Shown piece by piece: positions 42,997 to 52,601 of a stretch of 64,000 nucleotides of DNA. The translations under genes were made by a program, and so were the position numbers. Each line of letters begins with the position of its first letter. The stretch's first letter is position 1. Source of the DNA: Ramlibacter sp. WS9 (lineage in GTDB: Bacteria > Pseudomonadota > Gammaproteobacteria > Burkholderiales > Burkholderiaceae_C); contig NZ_RKMB01000004.1 in the NCBI RefSeq assembly GCF_003797765.1, positions 310,001 to 374,000 of the forward strand, in the 5' to 3' direction. The notes below the pieces were generated by a model. The model saw only the letters and a list, made by a program, of their open reading frames with translations. It had not been told where the DNA came from and made no database searches.

Positions 42997-44837
42997 CCGA
43001 TGGTAGCGGATTCAGCCGTCGCCAACGGCACACAGACGCGCAGCAGAGCGCCGCCGCCTTCGGCCGGCAACAGGCCATGCGTACCCTGCAGGTTGCGCGC
43101 GCGACGCTCGATGTTCGGCAGGCCGTGGCCGCGCTGCGACGGGCGCGCTTCCGGCGGCCAGCCGCGCCCGTTGTCCTCGACTTCGAGCGTGAGGCCGCCG
43201 CCCGCGAAAGAGATGCGGACGCGGCAGCAGTTGCCTCCGCTGTGGCGGATCGCGTTCGACGTGGCCTCGCGCAGCACGCGCGTGAGCTGCACATGGGTCC
43301 GTGCGGGCAGGACCAGCCCCAGCGGCGGATCGGCGGCGTCCCACTCGGCCTGGAACCCGGCCGCCGACAGGCGTGAGACTGTTTCCGCCCGCCAGTCCGC
43401 CAGCACGTCGCCGGCCAAGGCGGCCTGGCCCGTGAGGCCCCGCACCGAGAGGCGCATTTCATCCAGTGCTTGCCGCGCGAGGCTGGCCACGCGGTCCGAT
43501 TCGCTCGCCTGGGCGATGGTCAACAGCTTGGCGCCCAGGTCGTCGTGCAAGTCGGACGCGATGCGCTGGCGCTCGCCATGGGCGGCCTGCTCGGCACGCA
43601 GCGTGGTGAGCTGTTCGTAGCTGCGTTCGATCTCGCGCGATTTTTCGGTGACCCGCGCCTCCAGTTCCTGGTTGACCGTCTCCGCGCGGTTCAGGGCCAG
43701 CACGAACAGGTTGACGAGGCGCGCACCGATCACCAGGAACACCAGCGGCATCGCGAAGTGGATGACGTGGATCTTGGGCAGCGGCAGCAGGTCGTTCTGC
43801 AGCGCGATCTCCACCGCGACCAGTACCACGGCCAGCAGAAGCACCGCCCCCATCAGCCAGAACTGGCGCCGGTGCGCCTTCCACGCCGCGACGAAGAAGT
43901 ACACCACCGAAGCGAGGAATTCCAGGGCCAGCAGGTTGTAGACCGCGCTCGCCGCGGCCAGGAGATTACTGGGAGCCGCTGCGGCGAGCACCAAGGGCAC
44001 CAGCGGCACTTGCGCCCACAGCACGGCATCGACCCAGCGGTGACGCCGGTGCACCAGCCGCATGAGGAAAAGAAATGCGCACGCGAGGACCGGCGCGAAT
44101 GCCGTGCAGATCAGGATCTCCGTGGCCATGTGCGAAAGCGGGACGTTTCGCACGAACAGGCGCGCGCTGAGGAGGGCCCAGCCGAGGGAGAAGAGACCGA
44201 AGTACAGCAGGTAGGTGTCCTTGCGACGCAAGGCGGCCAGCGCCAGCATCGACAGCCCGAGCACGGTGATGGTCGCCGCGATGATCTGCGCCATCGTGAT
44301 GTTCCAGAACAACTGCGTCTCGTGCATCGGCACCAGTGCGTCGCGCGGGCCCAGCACGACATCCGACAGGCCGGCCGCCCGCTGGCGCGCCGAAACCTCC
44401 CGCGCCGAAAAGCCCACGACGCGGACCAGCAGTTCGTTGCCCTGCGGCTTCAGCAAAGATCGGGGCGGCGTGAACAGTTGCGGGTAATAGCAATTGCGCG
44501 CGACCGGCCCCGTCATCAGGCCGCCGCTGCCGATCAACTCGCCATTGAGGTAGACCTCCAGGTTGGTGCAGGCGCGGCGGATATAGAGGCCCAGCAAACC
44601 CGCGTCGGCGGGCGTCTCGAAATGCAGCCGGTACCAGACGGCACCGCTGTGGCCGGGAAAGCCATCCTCCCAATCGTGCGGCAAGGCCACGGCCCGCCAG
44701 GGGCCAGGCTGGCCATCGGGCCGCGCAATGGCGGCCTCGGCCCGGCTCAACGTCACGATATCGGCCGCGATGGCACCCTGCCCCATGAGCACGAGGGAAA
44801 CGGCGACAATCCAGCGCAACCAGAGTTTCATTGCCAT
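42993..44837 (-). CDS. 7TMR-DISM sensor histidine kinase
   Basis: A 614-residue kinase. Signal peptide; periplasmic jelly-roll-like sensor (HDWEDGFPGHSGAVWYRL, residues about 55-175); seven hydrophobic segments at about 195-390; coiled coil; HisKA_3 phospho-acceptor RIASDLHDDLGAKLL near 430; HATPase with REATSNAIRHSGG, DNGRG and GHGLPNI. The sensor domain type is associated with carbohydrate-like ligands, but the ligand is unknown. The ATG at 44837 shares two bases with the start codon of the divergent phoH; an in-frame ATG at 44831 would avoid the overlap. Confidence 0.88.
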   Translation of the reverse strand: MAMKLWLRWIVAVSLVLMGQGAIAADIVTLSRAEAAIARPDGQPGPWRAVALPHDWEDGFPGHSGAVWYRLHFETPADAGLLGLYIRRACTNLEVYLNGELIGSGGLMTGPVARNCYYPQLFTPPRSLLKPQGNELLVRVVGFSAREVSARQRAAGLSDVVLGPRDALVPMHETQLFWNITMAQIIAATITVLGLSMLALAALRRKDTYLLYFGLFSLGWALLSARLFVRNVPLSHMATEILICTAFAPVLACAFLFLMRLVHRRHRWVDAVLWAQVPLVPLVLAAAAPSNLLAAASAVYNLLALEFLASVVYFFVAAWKAHRRQFWLMGAVLLLAVVLVAVEIALQNDLLPLPKIHVIHFAMPLVFLVIGARLVNLFVLALNRAETVNQELEARVTEKSREIERSYEQLTTLRAEQAAHGERQRIASDLHDDLGAKLLTIAQASESDRVASLARQALDEMRLSVRGLTGQAALAGDVLADWRAETVSRLSAAGFQAEWDAADPPLGLVLPARTHVQLTRVLREATSNAIRHSGGNCCRVRISFAGGGLTLEVEDNGRGWPPEARPSQRGHGLPNIERRARNLQGTHGLLPAEGGGALLRVCVPLATAESATIG

Positions 44838-45783
44838 GATTGTCCGACACAGTTTCTCCCCGCCAAGCAATGCCCGCCTGGCGCACCTCTGCGGCCCGAC
44901 CGACGAGCACCTTCGCACCGTCGAAATGGCGCTGCAGGTCAAGATCGCGCACCGGCACGAACAGTTCAAGATCGACGGCCCCAAGGCCAAGGCCCAGCGC
45001 GCCCTGGAAGTACTGCAGGCCCTGTACGAGATCGCCGGCCGCCCCATTTCCGCCGAGAAGGTGCACCTGGTGCTTGCGGACGATTCGCCGCTGTCGCAAG
45101 ACGAGGAAGGCGCCCAGGTTCTGCACACGCGCCGCACCGATTTGAAGGCGCGCACGCCGAACCAGGGTGTCTACCTGGAAAACATTGCCACCCATGACAT
45201 CACCTTCGGCATCGGCCCGGCCGGCACGGGCAAGACCTACCTGGCCGTCGCCTGCGCGGTCGACGCGCTGGAGCGCAGCGCGGTGCAGCGCATCGTGCTC
45301 ACGCGGCCCGCGGTGGAAGCGGGCGAGAAGCTCGGCTTCCTGCCGGGCGACTTGTCGCAGAAGGTGGATCCGTATCTGCGGCCGCTCTACGACGCGCTGT
45401 ACGACCTGATGGGATTCGAAAAGGTGACCAAGGCGTTCGAGCGCCAGGCGCTGGAGATCGCACCGCTGGCCTTCATGCGCGGCCGCACGCTGAACAACGC
45501 CTTCGTGATCCTGGACGAGGCGCAGAACACCACGCCGGAGCAGATGAAGATGTTCTTGACGCGCATCGGCTTCGGCGCCAAGGCCGTGGTAACGGGCGAC
45601 ATCAGCCAGATCGACCTGCCCAAGGGGAGCCTGTCGGGCCTGGTGGAGGCCGAACGCATCCTCAAGCGCGTGAAAGGCATCGCCCATACGCGTTTCACGA
45701 GCGCCGATGTCGTGCGGCACCCATTGGTCGCACGCATCGTCGACGCTTACGACGCGCAGCGCAAGCGCGAAGGCAAGGCCTGA
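44836..45783 (+). CDS. phoH: PhoH-like ATPase
   Basis: A 315-residue PhoH-family P-loop ATPase. Walker A GPAGTGKT at 127-134, Walker B FVILDEAQN near 222-230, and RTLNNAFVILDEAQNTTPEQ typical of the family. Often paired with ybeY in RNA quality control, as here. The ATG at 44836 has no clear ribosome-binding site and overlaps the divergent kinase start, so its promoter must lie within the kinase gene. Confidence 0.92.
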   Translation: MIVRHSFSPPSNARLAHLCGPTDEHLRTVEMALQVKIAHRHEQFKIDGPKAKAQRALEVLQALYEIAGRPISAEKVHLVLADDSPLSQDEEGAQVLHTRRTDLKARTPNQGVYLENIATHDITFGIGPAGTGKTYLAVACAVDALERSAVQRIVLTRPAVEAGEKLGFLPGDLSQKVDPYLRPLYDALYDLMGFEKVTKAFERQALEIAPLAFMRGRTLNNAFVILDEAQNTTPEQMKMFLTRIGFGAKAVVTGDISQIDLPKGSLSGLVEAERILKRVKGIAHTRFTSADVVRHPLVARIVDAYDAQRKREGKA

Positions 45784-45804
45784 CATGGCCCGTCGCCGAC
45801 TGCC

Positions 45805-46254
45805 ATGAACCTCAAACTCGACCTGGTCCTGCAATTCGGCCGCTTCCCGAACGCGGCGGCGCATCGCACCGTGCTGCGCAGAGCCCGCGTCGCATCGTGG
45901 ATCGAGCCGGCATTGCGACACCCCGGCGAGATCGCGGTGCGCATCGTCGGCGAGGACGAAGGCCGCGCCCTCAACCTGCAGTACCGCGGCAAGGACTACG
46001 CGACGAACGTGCTCACCTTCGAATACGCACACGATGCCTGGGTCGAAGCCGACCTGGTGCTGTGCGGGCCGGTGGTGGAACGCGAGGCGCGCGAGCAGGG
46101 CAAGGCGCTGGAGGAACATTACGCGCATTTGCTCGTGCACGGTGCCTTGCACGCGCAGGGCTACGACCACGAGACCAATGAGCGCGATGCGTTGGAGATG
46201 GAGACGCTGGAGATTCTCTTGCTGGGGTCGTTGGGTTTCAAGAATCCCTACTGA
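45805..46254 (+). CDS. ybeY: endoribonuclease YbeY
   Basis: A 149-residue metallo-endoribonuclease involved in 16S rRNA 3'-end maturation and ribosome quality control. Zinc-binding signature [11 protein letters not shown] near residues 112-122, preceded by TNVLTFEY. Located 21 bp after phoH, the usual partner. Length is normal for the family. Confidence 0.95.
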   Translation: MNLKLDLVLQFGRFPNAAAHRTVLRRARVASWIEPALRHPGEIAVRIVGEDEGRALNLQYRGKDYATNVLTFEYAHDAWVEADLVLCGPVVEREAREQGKALEEHYAHLLVHGALHAQGYDHETNERDALEMETLEILLLGSLGFKNPY

Positions 46255-46257
46255 GGA

Positions 46258-46698
46258 TCAACGCACGGTGAGCGGGATCGTCACCGGCCCGTCGTTGACC
46301 AGGTGCACCTTCATGTCGGCAGCGAACTCACCGGTCTTCACATCGGGATGCGCGGCGCGGGCTTGCGCGACGAAGTAGTCGTACAAGCGCCGCCCGTCAT
46401 CGGGCGCGGCCGCGTTGGTGAAACTGGGCCGGTTGCCGCCCGACGTGTCGGCCGCCAGCGTGAACTGGCTGACCACCAGCAGGCCACCGCCGGTGTCCTG
46501 CACGCTGCGGTTCATCTTGCCGGCGTCGTCGCTGAAGATGCGCAGCTTCAGGATTTTGACCAACAGCTTGTCGGCCTGCGCTTCGGTGTCGCCACGTTCC
46601 GCGCACACCAGCACCAACAAACCGGGGCCGATCTCGCCGATGGTGAGGCCGGCCACGTCTACCCGCGCCTGGCTCACTCGCTGGATCAGGGAAATCAA
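46258..46698 (-). CDS. dtd: D-aminoacyl-tRNA deacylase
   Basis: A 146-residue proofreading enzyme that removes D-amino acids from tRNA. Signature [17 protein letters not shown] near residues 77-93 and NDGPVTIPL near 135, the latter corresponding to the Gly-cisPro region NxGPxT. It starts with TTG at 46698, overlapping the stop of the cation-efflux gene (TTGA). Convergent with ybeY across 3 bp. Confidence 0.95.
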   Translation of the reverse strand: MISLIQRVSQARVDVAGLTIGEIGPGLLVLVCAERGDTEAQADKLLVKILKLRIFSDDAGKMNRSVQDTGGGLLVVSQFTLAADTSGGNRPSFTNAAAPDDGRRLYDYFVAQARAAHPDVKTGEFAADMKVHLVNDGPVTIPLTVR

Positions 46699-47612
46699 AT
46701 CAGGTCCTTTTCATCGTCGAAGTGCGCTTCCACATCGCTGGGCAACAGTTGGATGGTCGCGCGCAGCCCCGGCACGGCGCTCATCAGGGCCTGTTCAACG
46801 GCGCCCCGCACGGCCGCCGCCCGCCCCAGCGTCCAGCTGGCCGGCATGTGCATGTGCAGGTCGACGAAGCGCCGCTGGCCGGAGCGCCGGCTCGAGAGGT
46901 GGTCGAAGCGGATGGTGTGGTGCTGGAAGCTCGCCAGGACCTTTTCGATCTCGGCCATCACTTCCGGCTCCAGCGCCTCGTCCATCAGGCCCTGCGAAGA
47001 CTTCCACATCAGCGCCGCGCCTTCGCGCAGGATGTTCAGGGCAACGCCGATGGCGACCGCCGGGTCCAGCCAGCCCCACCCGGTGAGCGCCACCAGCGTG
47101 ATGCCGACGACGACACCGGCCGAGGTCCACACGTCCGTGATGAGGTGGCGCGCATCGCCTTCCAGTGCGATGGAGCGATGCTTGCGCCCGGACTGCAGCA
47201 TCGCCCACGCCAGCGCGCCGTTGATCGCCGAGCTGAGCACCGACAGCGACAGTCCCCAACCCAGCTGGTCCAGCGGCTGCGGATGCAGCACGCGCTGCAC
47301 GGCGGCCCAGATGATGCCGAGTGCGGCGACGATGATGAGCAAGCCCTCGAAGCCGGAAGAGAAATACTCGGCCTTGTGATGGCCGTACGGATGGTCCGCA
47401 TCGGCGGGACGCCGGGCGATGGTGACCATCAGCAAAGCGAAGATCGCGCTGGCCAAGTTGACGAACGACTCCATCGCATCGGACAGCAGGCCGACCGAGT
47501 CGGTGATCCACCAGGCCAGTGTCTTGAGCGCGATGGTGAGGACCGCCACCGCGATCGATACGCGGAGCAGCAAAGTGGGACTGAGGGATCGCGCGGTGTC
47601 GGCGAGCGGCAT
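46695..47612 (-). CDS. cation diffusion facilitator (CDF) family transporter
   Basis: A 305-residue metal efflux protein. Six hydrophobic segments; metal-site motifs HD-type [10 protein letters not shown] near residue 44-53 and DVWTS near 160-164; [14 protein letters not shown] loop near 74; C-terminal cytoplasmic domain with [14 protein letters not shown]. Probably FieF-like for Zn, Fe or Mn in exchange for protons. ATG at 47612. Overlaps dtd by 4 nt, so the two are translationally coupled. Confidence 0.9.
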   Translation of the reverse strand: MPLADTARSLSPTLLLRVSIAVAVLTIALKTLAWWITDSVGLLSDAMESFVNLASAIFALLMVTIARRPADADHPYGHHKAEYFSSGFEGLLIIVAALGIIWAAVQRVLHPQPLDQLGWGLSLSVLSSAINGALAWAMLQSGRKHRSIALEGDARHLITDVWTSAGVVVGITLVALTGWGWLDPAVAIGVALNILREGAALMWKSSQGLMDEALEPEVMAEIEKVLASFQHHTIRFDHLSSRRSGQRRFVDLHMHMPASWTLGRAAAVRGAVEQALMSAVPGLRATIQLLPSDVEAHFDDEKDLI

Positions 47613-47628
47613 GAAAGCGATTGTCGCC

Positions 47629-48036
47629 CTAGTGCGGACGGCCCGGGTAGACCAGCAGCGCAGGCTCGATTTGCGCGAGCGCAAGAAAATCGCGGTCGTT
47701 GTGCACGAGCAGCGCGCCGTGTTCCAGCGCGATCGCGGCGATGAGGCAGTCGTTCGGCTTGCGGATGGTGAAGCCCTTGGCGCGAGCTCGCCGGTAAAGC
47801 TGCGCGGCAACTTCATAGGTGGAGATTTCGCGCGGCTCGAGGATCAGCGCGGACCACAGAAGCTGACGGACGTATTCATACTCCGCCTCGTCGCGAACGC
47901 CTTGCAGCACCTCCTGGAAGATGATGCCGGTCGTGGCAATCTCCTCGTGGTCCTCGCGCGTGTCGACATAGCGCGTACCGTCCGTCGCTCGGCCCTTGTA
48001 GGCGTCAATCCAGACGGACGAATCGAGCAGCAGCAT
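47629..48036 (-). CDS. vapC: PIN-domain toxin VapC
   Basis: A 135-residue PIN-domain ribonuclease. Acidic residues in LLLDSSVWID (residues 2-11), FQEVLQG near 45, KPNDCLIAA near 100 and HNDRDF near 118. The ATG at 48036 overlaps the antitoxin stop (TGATG). Second VapBC module in this window and of a different antitoxin class from the first. Confidence 0.9.
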   Translation of the reverse strand: MLLLDSSVWIDAYKGRATDGTRYVDTREDHEEIATTGIIFQEVLQGVRDEAEYEYVRQLLWSALILEPREISTYEVAAQLYRRARAKGFTIRKPNDCLIAAIALEHGALLVHNDRDFLALAQIEPALLVYPGRPH

Positions 48037-48332
48037 CAGCGCTTGCGCCGCGACTTGGCCGCGCCAGGAGCAGGAGGGGCAACCTTGTACGTCGCGACGC
48101 CCTGTTCGACGCGGTACTTGCCCGGCGGTTCTCCAGGCTCCGTCTTCGGGTCGTAGTCGGGCCAGAATGTGTCTTCCGTGGCTCGGCCCCACAGATCGCG
48201 GATGCGCGGGCGTTTGGCTCGCGCCACCATCTCGCGCAGGGCACGGTCCACCACTTCGCGCTTGGTGCGGGCACCTGACACCTTCATGGCCTCGGCCACG
48301 ATGGCTTCGTCAATATCGATGTTGGTGATCAT
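48036..48332 (-). CDS. vapB: VapB-type antitoxin (PF09957-like)
   Basis: A 98-residue antitoxin. The N-terminal ribbon-helix-helix (MITNIDIDEAIVAEAMKVSG) and TKREVVDRALREMV are typical of this VapB class. The C-terminal half is proline-rich and basic, probably the toxin-binding tail. ATG at 48332, downstream of a 19-bp palindromic operator. TGATG overlap with vapC. Confidence 0.9.
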   Translation of the reverse strand: MITNIDIDEAIVAEAMKVSGARTKREVVDRALREMVARAKRPRIRDLWGRATEDTFWPDYDPKTEPGEPPGKYRVEQGVATYKVAPPAPGAAKSRRKR

Positions 48333-48339
48333 GTTCCAT

Positions 48340-48367
48340 ATTGTACATAGCATGTACAAATCAGCAA
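48340..48367 (-). promoter_or_regulatory. vapBC promoter with 19-bp palindromic operator
   Basis: TTGTACAT-AGC-ATGTACAA (48341-48359) is a perfect inverted repeat with 8-bp arms. On the minus strand a -35-like TTGCTG (48367-48362) and a -10-like TACAAT (48345-48340) flank and overlap it at 16-bp spacing. Binding of VapB or VapBC would cover the -10 box. The -10 ends only 7 nt before the ATG, so the transcript may be nearly leaderless. Confidence 0.65.
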
Positions 48368-48478
48368 CATGACGTCGGAACAAAACACAGGCTCAAGGGT
48401 TGACCCCGACCCTCACCGGCGCGTCCGTCGCTAGCATGCGGGTGCGCGGCTTTGCGCGAACACCCACAAGGACTCCTC

Positions 48479-48913
48479 ATGAAGAAACCGGCGCAAACCC
48501 TGTCCCTGTCCCTGGCCCTTGGCTCCCTGCTCATCCTGGGCGCCTGCGCCATGCAAGCCCAAGCGCCCGCAGCGGCTCCCGCGCCGGGCGCGTCTGGCCT
48601 GTCCCGCACCCTGGTCGGCCGCGCCGACGTGTCCGTGCCGGGCCGCGAGGCGGTGATCGCGCGCGTCGAAGTGGCGCCGGGCGCCAAGGCCGGCCGCCAT
48701 ACACACCCCGGCGACGAGATCAGCTACGTGATGGAAGGCGAAGCCACGCTGCTGATCGATGGCCAGCCGCCGCGCAAGGTGAAGGCGGGCGAGTCGTTCG
48801 TCATCCCGGCCGGTGTGATCCACGACGCGCACAACGACTCGAAGGCACCGATCAAGCTGGTCGGCGTGTATGTCGTGGAGAAGGGCAAGCCGCTCGCTTC
48901 GCCGGCGCCCTGA
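48479..48913 (+). CDS. cupin-domain lipoprotein
   Basis: A 144-residue protein. Signal with lipobox LILGAC, then a single cupin barrel: HTHPGDEISYVMEGEATL near residues 74-91 with metal-ligand histidines and glutamate, and PAGVIHDAHN near 112 with a further histidine. Function unknown; such periplasmic cupins are often annotated as quercetin dioxygenase-like. ATG at 48479. Confidence 0.83.
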   Translation: MKKPAQTLSLSLALGSLLILGACAMQAQAPAAAPAPGASGLSRTLVGRADVSVPGREAVIARVEVAPGAKAGRHTHPGDEISYVMEGEATLLIDGQPPRKVKAGESFVIPAGVIHDAHNDSKAPIKLVGVYVVEKGKPLASPAP

Positions 48914-48921
48914 TCGCGCTC

Positions 48922-49002
48922 ATGTGCAGCCTGCCTGCTTATCGAAGCTACGCGCAATGCGCGGTGGCCAGCCTGGACAAGGTCAAGGAGTTGCTGAAGT
49001 GA
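48922..49002 (+). other. possible 26-residue short reading frame before the ankyrin gene
   Basis: MCSLPAYRSYAQCAVASLDK and six more residues, ending in TGA that overlaps the ankyrin GTG start (GTGA). It may be a leader peptide coupling translation or a gene remnant; there is no homology I recognise and no clear ribosome-binding site. Confidence 0.2.
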
Positions 49003-49697
49003 GAACGGCCCTGCGCGCACTGATCGCCCTGCTGCTGGCCATCGGTTCCGCGGCGAGCCTGCCGGTGCTGGCACAGGTGGGGCCGACGCCGGCCGAGGCA
49101 TCGAGCTACAAGGGCTTGCACGCCGCCGCGCACCGCGGCGACGCGGCCCAGGTCGCCGCCCTGGCGGCCGCCGGGGCCGACGTGAACGCACGCGACGGCA
49201 ACGGCCGAACGCCGTTGCACGTGGCCACATTCGCGCGGCAGCGAGATGCCATCCGTGCGCTGGTGAAGGCGCGCGCGAACATCGACCTGCTGGAAAGCGA
49301 CCGCTACGACGCGGTGACGATCGCGTCGGTCGCCGACGACGAAGAAACGCTGCGTGTGCTGCTCTCCCTGGACGCCAGCGCAAAGCAGGTCACCAGCCGC
49401 TACGACGGCACGGCGCTGATCGCCGCGGCGCACCTGGGGCATGACGGCGTGGTCCGGCAGCTGATCGCCGCCGGCGCGCCGCTGGACCACGTGAACAACC
49501 TGCACTGGACGGCCGTGATCGAAAGCATCGTGCTGGGCAACGGCGGCGCGCGCCACCAGGCGACGTTGAAGGCGCTGATCGACGCCGGCGCCAACCTGCA
49601 GCTGAAGGACCGGCAGGGCAACACGCCGCTGGCGCTGGCCCGCTCGCGCGGCTACACCGCGATGGTCGCGATGCTGGAGAAGGCCGGCGCGCGCTAG
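48999..49697 (+). CDS. secreted ankyrin-repeat protein
   Basis: A 232-residue protein. Signal peptide to LPVLAQVG, then about five ankyrin repeats (for example [20 protein letters not shown] and [20 protein letters not shown]). Periplasmic ankyrin proteins mediate protein-protein contacts, in some species with catalase; no partner is evident. GTG start at 48999 chosen because it gives the signal peptide. Its stop shares CTAG with the convergent tyrS stop. Confidence 0.83.
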   Translation: MRTALRALIALLLAIGSAASLPVLAQVGPTPAEASSYKGLHAAAHRGDAAQVAALAAAGADVNARDGNGRTPLHVATFARQRDAIRALVKARANIDLLESDRYDAVTIASVADDEETLRVLLSLDASAKQVTSRYDGTALIAAAHLGHDGVVRQLIAAGAPLDHVNNLHWTAVIESIVLGNGGARHQATLKALIDAGANLQLKDRQGNTPLALARSRGYTAMVAMLEKAGAR

Positions 49698-50926
49698 GCC
49701 AGCGTGACGCGGGCGAACTTGCGCTTGCCCACCTGCACCACGTAGGTGCCGGCTTCCAACTTCAAGCCCTTGTCGCTGACGACAGCGGAATCGATCCGCA
49801 CGCCACCGCCGTCGATCAGGCGGTTGGCTTCGCTGCCCGATGGCGCCAGCCCGGCCTGCTTGAGCAAGGCTCCGATACCCAGCGGCGCGCCGCTCAACTG
49901 CATCTCGGGGATGTCGTCGGGCACTCCGCCCTTGCTGCGGTTGGTGAAGTCCTGCTCCGCCGCGTCGGCGGCCTGGGCGCTGTGGAAGCGTGCGGTGATC
50001 TCCTTGGCGAGCATCACCTTCGCGTCCTTGGGATTGCGGCCGCCTTCGATCTCTTTCTTCAGCCCGGCGATCTCCGCCTCACCGCGGAAGCTCAGCAGCG
50101 TGAACCAGCGCCACATCAGGTCGTCGGAGATCGACAGCACCTTGGCGAACATCGTGTTGGCGTCTTCGCTGACGCCGATGTAGTTGTTCTTGCTCTTGGA
50201 CATCTTCTCGACGCCGTCCAGGCCCTCGAGCAACGGCATGGTCAGGATGCACTGCGGCTCCTGGCCGTATTCCTGCTGCAGGTGGCGGCCCATCAGCAGG
50301 TTGAATTTCTGGTCCGTGCCCCCAAGTTCCAAGTCGCTCTTGAGCGCCACCGAGTCGTAGCCCTGCATCAGCGGGTAGAGGAACTCATGCACGCTGATCG
50401 AACTACCGGCCTTGAAGCGGTCGTGGAAGTCGTTGCGCTCCATCATCCGCGCCACGGTGTACTTGGCGGCCAGCTGGATCATGCCGCGAGCGCCCAGCGG
50501 ATCGCTCCATTCGCTGTTGTAGCGCAGTTCCGTCTTGCTCGGGTCCAGGATCTTGTCGGCCTGGGCGCGGTACGTTTCCGCATTGGCCTTGATCTGTTCG
50601 GCCGTGAGCGGCGGGCGGGTCGTATTGCGGCCCGACGGGTCGCCGATCATGGACGTGAAATCGCCGATCAGGAAGATGACGGTGTGGCCCAGGTCTTGCA
50701 GCTGCCGCATCTTGTTCAGGACCACGGTGTGTCCGATATGGATGTCAGGCGCTGTAGGATCAAGTCCGAGCTTGATGCGCAGCGGAACGCCCGTCGCGTC
50801 CGATTTCGCCAGTTTTTTCAGCCAATCTTCTTGCGGAATCAGCTCTTCCGTGCCGCGCAGCGAAACGGCCATGGCTTCGCGCACACGGTCGGTTACCGGA
50901 AATGTTGTAACAGAGGCTTGATTCAT
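49694..50926 (-). CDS. tyrS: tyrosyl-tRNA synthetase
   Basis: A 410-residue class I synthetase of the TyrZ/TyrRS-long type. HIGHTV near residue 63, KMSKSKNN near 233 (KMSKS loop) and a C-terminal S4 RNA-binding domain ([20 protein letters not shown]). ATG at 50926. Divergent from the M23 peptidase gene across 183 bp, where a TATAAC-like -10 is visible on the minus strand (near 50968-50973) without a strong -35. Confidence 0.95.
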   Translation of the reverse strand: MNQASVTTFPVTDRVREAMAVSLRGTEELIPQEDWLKKLAKSDATGVPLRIKLGLDPTAPDIHIGHTVVLNKMRQLQDLGHTVIFLIGDFTSMIGDPSGRNTTRPPLTAEQIKANAETYRAQADKILDPSKTELRYNSEWSDPLGARGMIQLAAKYTVARMMERNDFHDRFKAGSSISVHEFLYPLMQGYDSVALKSDLELGGTDQKFNLLMGRHLQQEYGQEPQCILTMPLLEGLDGVEKMSKSKNNYIGVSEDANTMFAKVLSISDDLMWRWFTLLSFRGEAEIAGLKKEIEGGRNPKDAKVMLAKEITARFHSAQAADAAEQDFTNRSKGGVPDDIPEMQLSGAPLGIGALLKQAGLAPSGSEANRLIDGGGVRIDSAVVSDKGLKLEAGTYVVQVGKRKFARVTLA

Positions 50927-51109
50927 AAGGACTTTTTCTGGATCGGCGGCGAGCGGGTCGTTATACTCGCGCCAGTTTTCGAAGGTTGCCGATTCTAGTT
51001 CCGGCAATTTTCCCGCTTTCACCCCGTCCGGGCCCCCAGGGTGTAACTGTCGGGAACCGCCTACACGGATGTAGGACAAACTCAATCCCCCATCGCGAGG
51101 ATCCTTCCA

Positions 51110-52474
51110 TTGAAAAACGGTTTTGTTGCCGCCGGTGAAAAGCTTTTGTCCCGTGCGGCCCACGCGCTGGAGCACCACCCCAAGCAAGTGACGGCATTGA
51201 TCGCCGCGCTGCTGTTGGGCGGCGGCGGCGGCGCGTTCGCCGTGGCGTCGCTCACACCCGAGACCCCGGACACCGTGACGGTGCGCCAGGTGCTGGAAGC
51301 CGTGACGCCGCTGCCGGTGCAGGACCAGCTGCAGGCACTGGACGTGCATCGCTTCAAGCTGTTCCGCTCGGACGTCTCGCGCGCCAGCGACACCGTGGAC
51401 GCGTTGCTATCCCGCCTGGGCATCGACGATTACCGCGCCGCCGCCTACCTGCGCGCTGACGCGGCGTTCCGCGCGAATGTGCTCGGCCGCTCCGGCCGTG
51501 GCATGACGGCCGAGGCCAGCGGCAACCAGTCGCTTGAAAAACTCAGCGCGCGCTGGGCGTCGCCCGACTATGACGGCACCTTCAAGCGCCTCGTGGTCGA
51601 GCGCCTGACGCACGGCGCGTTCGCATCCCGGATCGAAACCGCGCCGCTGGTCGCAGCCGCCCGCATGGGCAGCGCCACCGTCCGCACTTCGCTGTTCGCG
51701 GCCGCCGACGAGGCCGGTATCCCGGACGCGGTGGTGGGCCAGCTGATCCAGATTTTTTCCGGCGACATCGACTTCCACCGCTCCCTGAAGAACGGCGACC
51801 GCTTCAACGTGGTTTACGAAGCACTCGAAGCCGACGGCGAGGCGGTGCGCACCGGCCGCGTGCTGTCGGTCGAATTCGTGAACAACGGCAAGACGCACCA
51901 GGCCATGTGGTTCCAGCAGCCCGGCACCAAGGGCGCCTACTACACACTGGACGGCAAGTCGCTCGAGAGCTCCTACCTGGCGTCGCCGATGGAGTTTTCG
52001 CGCGTGACCAGCAACTTCGCGATGCGCTTCCACCCCGTCCTGCACAAGTGGAAGGCCCACCTGGGAACGGACTACGGCGCCGCCATGGGCACGCCGGTGC
52101 GCACCGTGGGCGACGGTGTGGTGCAGTTCGCCGGCGAACAGAACGGCTTCGGCAACGTGGTCATCGTCAAGCACAACAATACCGACGAAACCGTTTACGC
52201 CCACCTGAGCCGCATCGACGTGCGGCCCGGCCAGGCCGTGAACCAGGGCCAGAATATCGGCGCCGTCGGCATGACGGGCTGGGCGACCGGCCCGCACCTG
52301 CACTTCGAGCTGCGCGTGAACGGCGTGCACCAGAACCCGCGCGACATCGCCAAGCACAGCGACGCCGTGCCGCTCTCGGCCGCCGCCCGGCCCGAGTTCG
52401 ACCGCATCGCGCGCTCGATGCGCATGCAGCTCGCCGCGGCGGGCTCGTCTGCCATCGTCGCACGCGCCGACTGA
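51110..52474 (+). CDS. M23-family peptidoglycan endopeptidase
   Basis: A 454-residue membrane-anchored peptidase. N-terminal hydrophobic anchor ([20 protein letters not shown]), a central domain resembling the OapA/NlpD-type N-terminal region, and a C-terminal LytM domain with HLGTDYGA near residue 320 and HLHFEL near 400 supplying the zinc ligands. It starts with TTG at 51110, with GAGGATCC upstream. The tyrS-M23-anmK order is common in Burkholderiales, consistent with cell-wall remodelling and recycling. Confidence 0.88.
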   Translation: MKNGFVAAGEKLLSRAAHALEHHPKQVTALIAALLLGGGGGAFAVASLTPETPDTVTVRQVLEAVTPLPVQDQLQALDVHRFKLFRSDVSRASDTVDALLSRLGIDDYRAAAYLRADAAFRANVLGRSGRGMTAEASGNQSLEKLSARWASPDYDGTFKRLVVERLTHGAFASRIETAPLVAAARMGSATVRTSLFAAADEAGIPDAVVGQLIQIFSGDIDFHRSLKNGDRFNVVYEALEADGEAVRTGRVLSVEFVNNGKTHQAMWFQQPGTKGAYYTLDGKSLESSYLASPMEFSRVTSNFAMRFHPVLHKWKAHLGTDYGAAMGTPVRTVGDGVVQFAGEQNGFGNVVIVKHNNTDETVYAHLSRIDVRPGQAVNQGQNIGAVGMTGWATGPHLHFELRVNGVHQNPRDIAKHSDAVPLSAAARPEFDRIARSMRMQLAAAGSSAIVARAD

Positions 52475-52520
52475 GAGCCTCGTCGATGAGGCCGTCGAGC
52501 GGCTAACATCGCCGTAAATG

Positions 52521-52597
52521 GACCCCCGCGCTCGTCACTTCGTTCTGTCGCTGCCCCCCGAGGGCGCTTCAGCCGCCTTGAGGCGGCTCCGCGGAGG
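52521..52597. repeat. comamonad-type GC hairpin repeat upstream of anmK
   Basis: Starts GACCCCCGCGCTCGTCACTT and includes a CCCCCCGAGGG run and the hairpin AGCCGCCT-TG-AGGCGGCT (52571-52588). Its tail (GCGGAGG, 52591-52597) supplies the only visible ribosome-binding site of anmK. Same general class as the repeat at 20108-20182. Confidence 0.55.
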
Positions 52598-52601
52598 CTG
52601 A

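Noticed and set aside
43966-46170. A 734-codon minus-strand frame opposite phoH and ybeY
   Set aside because: It is the antisense of two conserved genes, and its tail overlaps the real kinase gene in the wrong frame.
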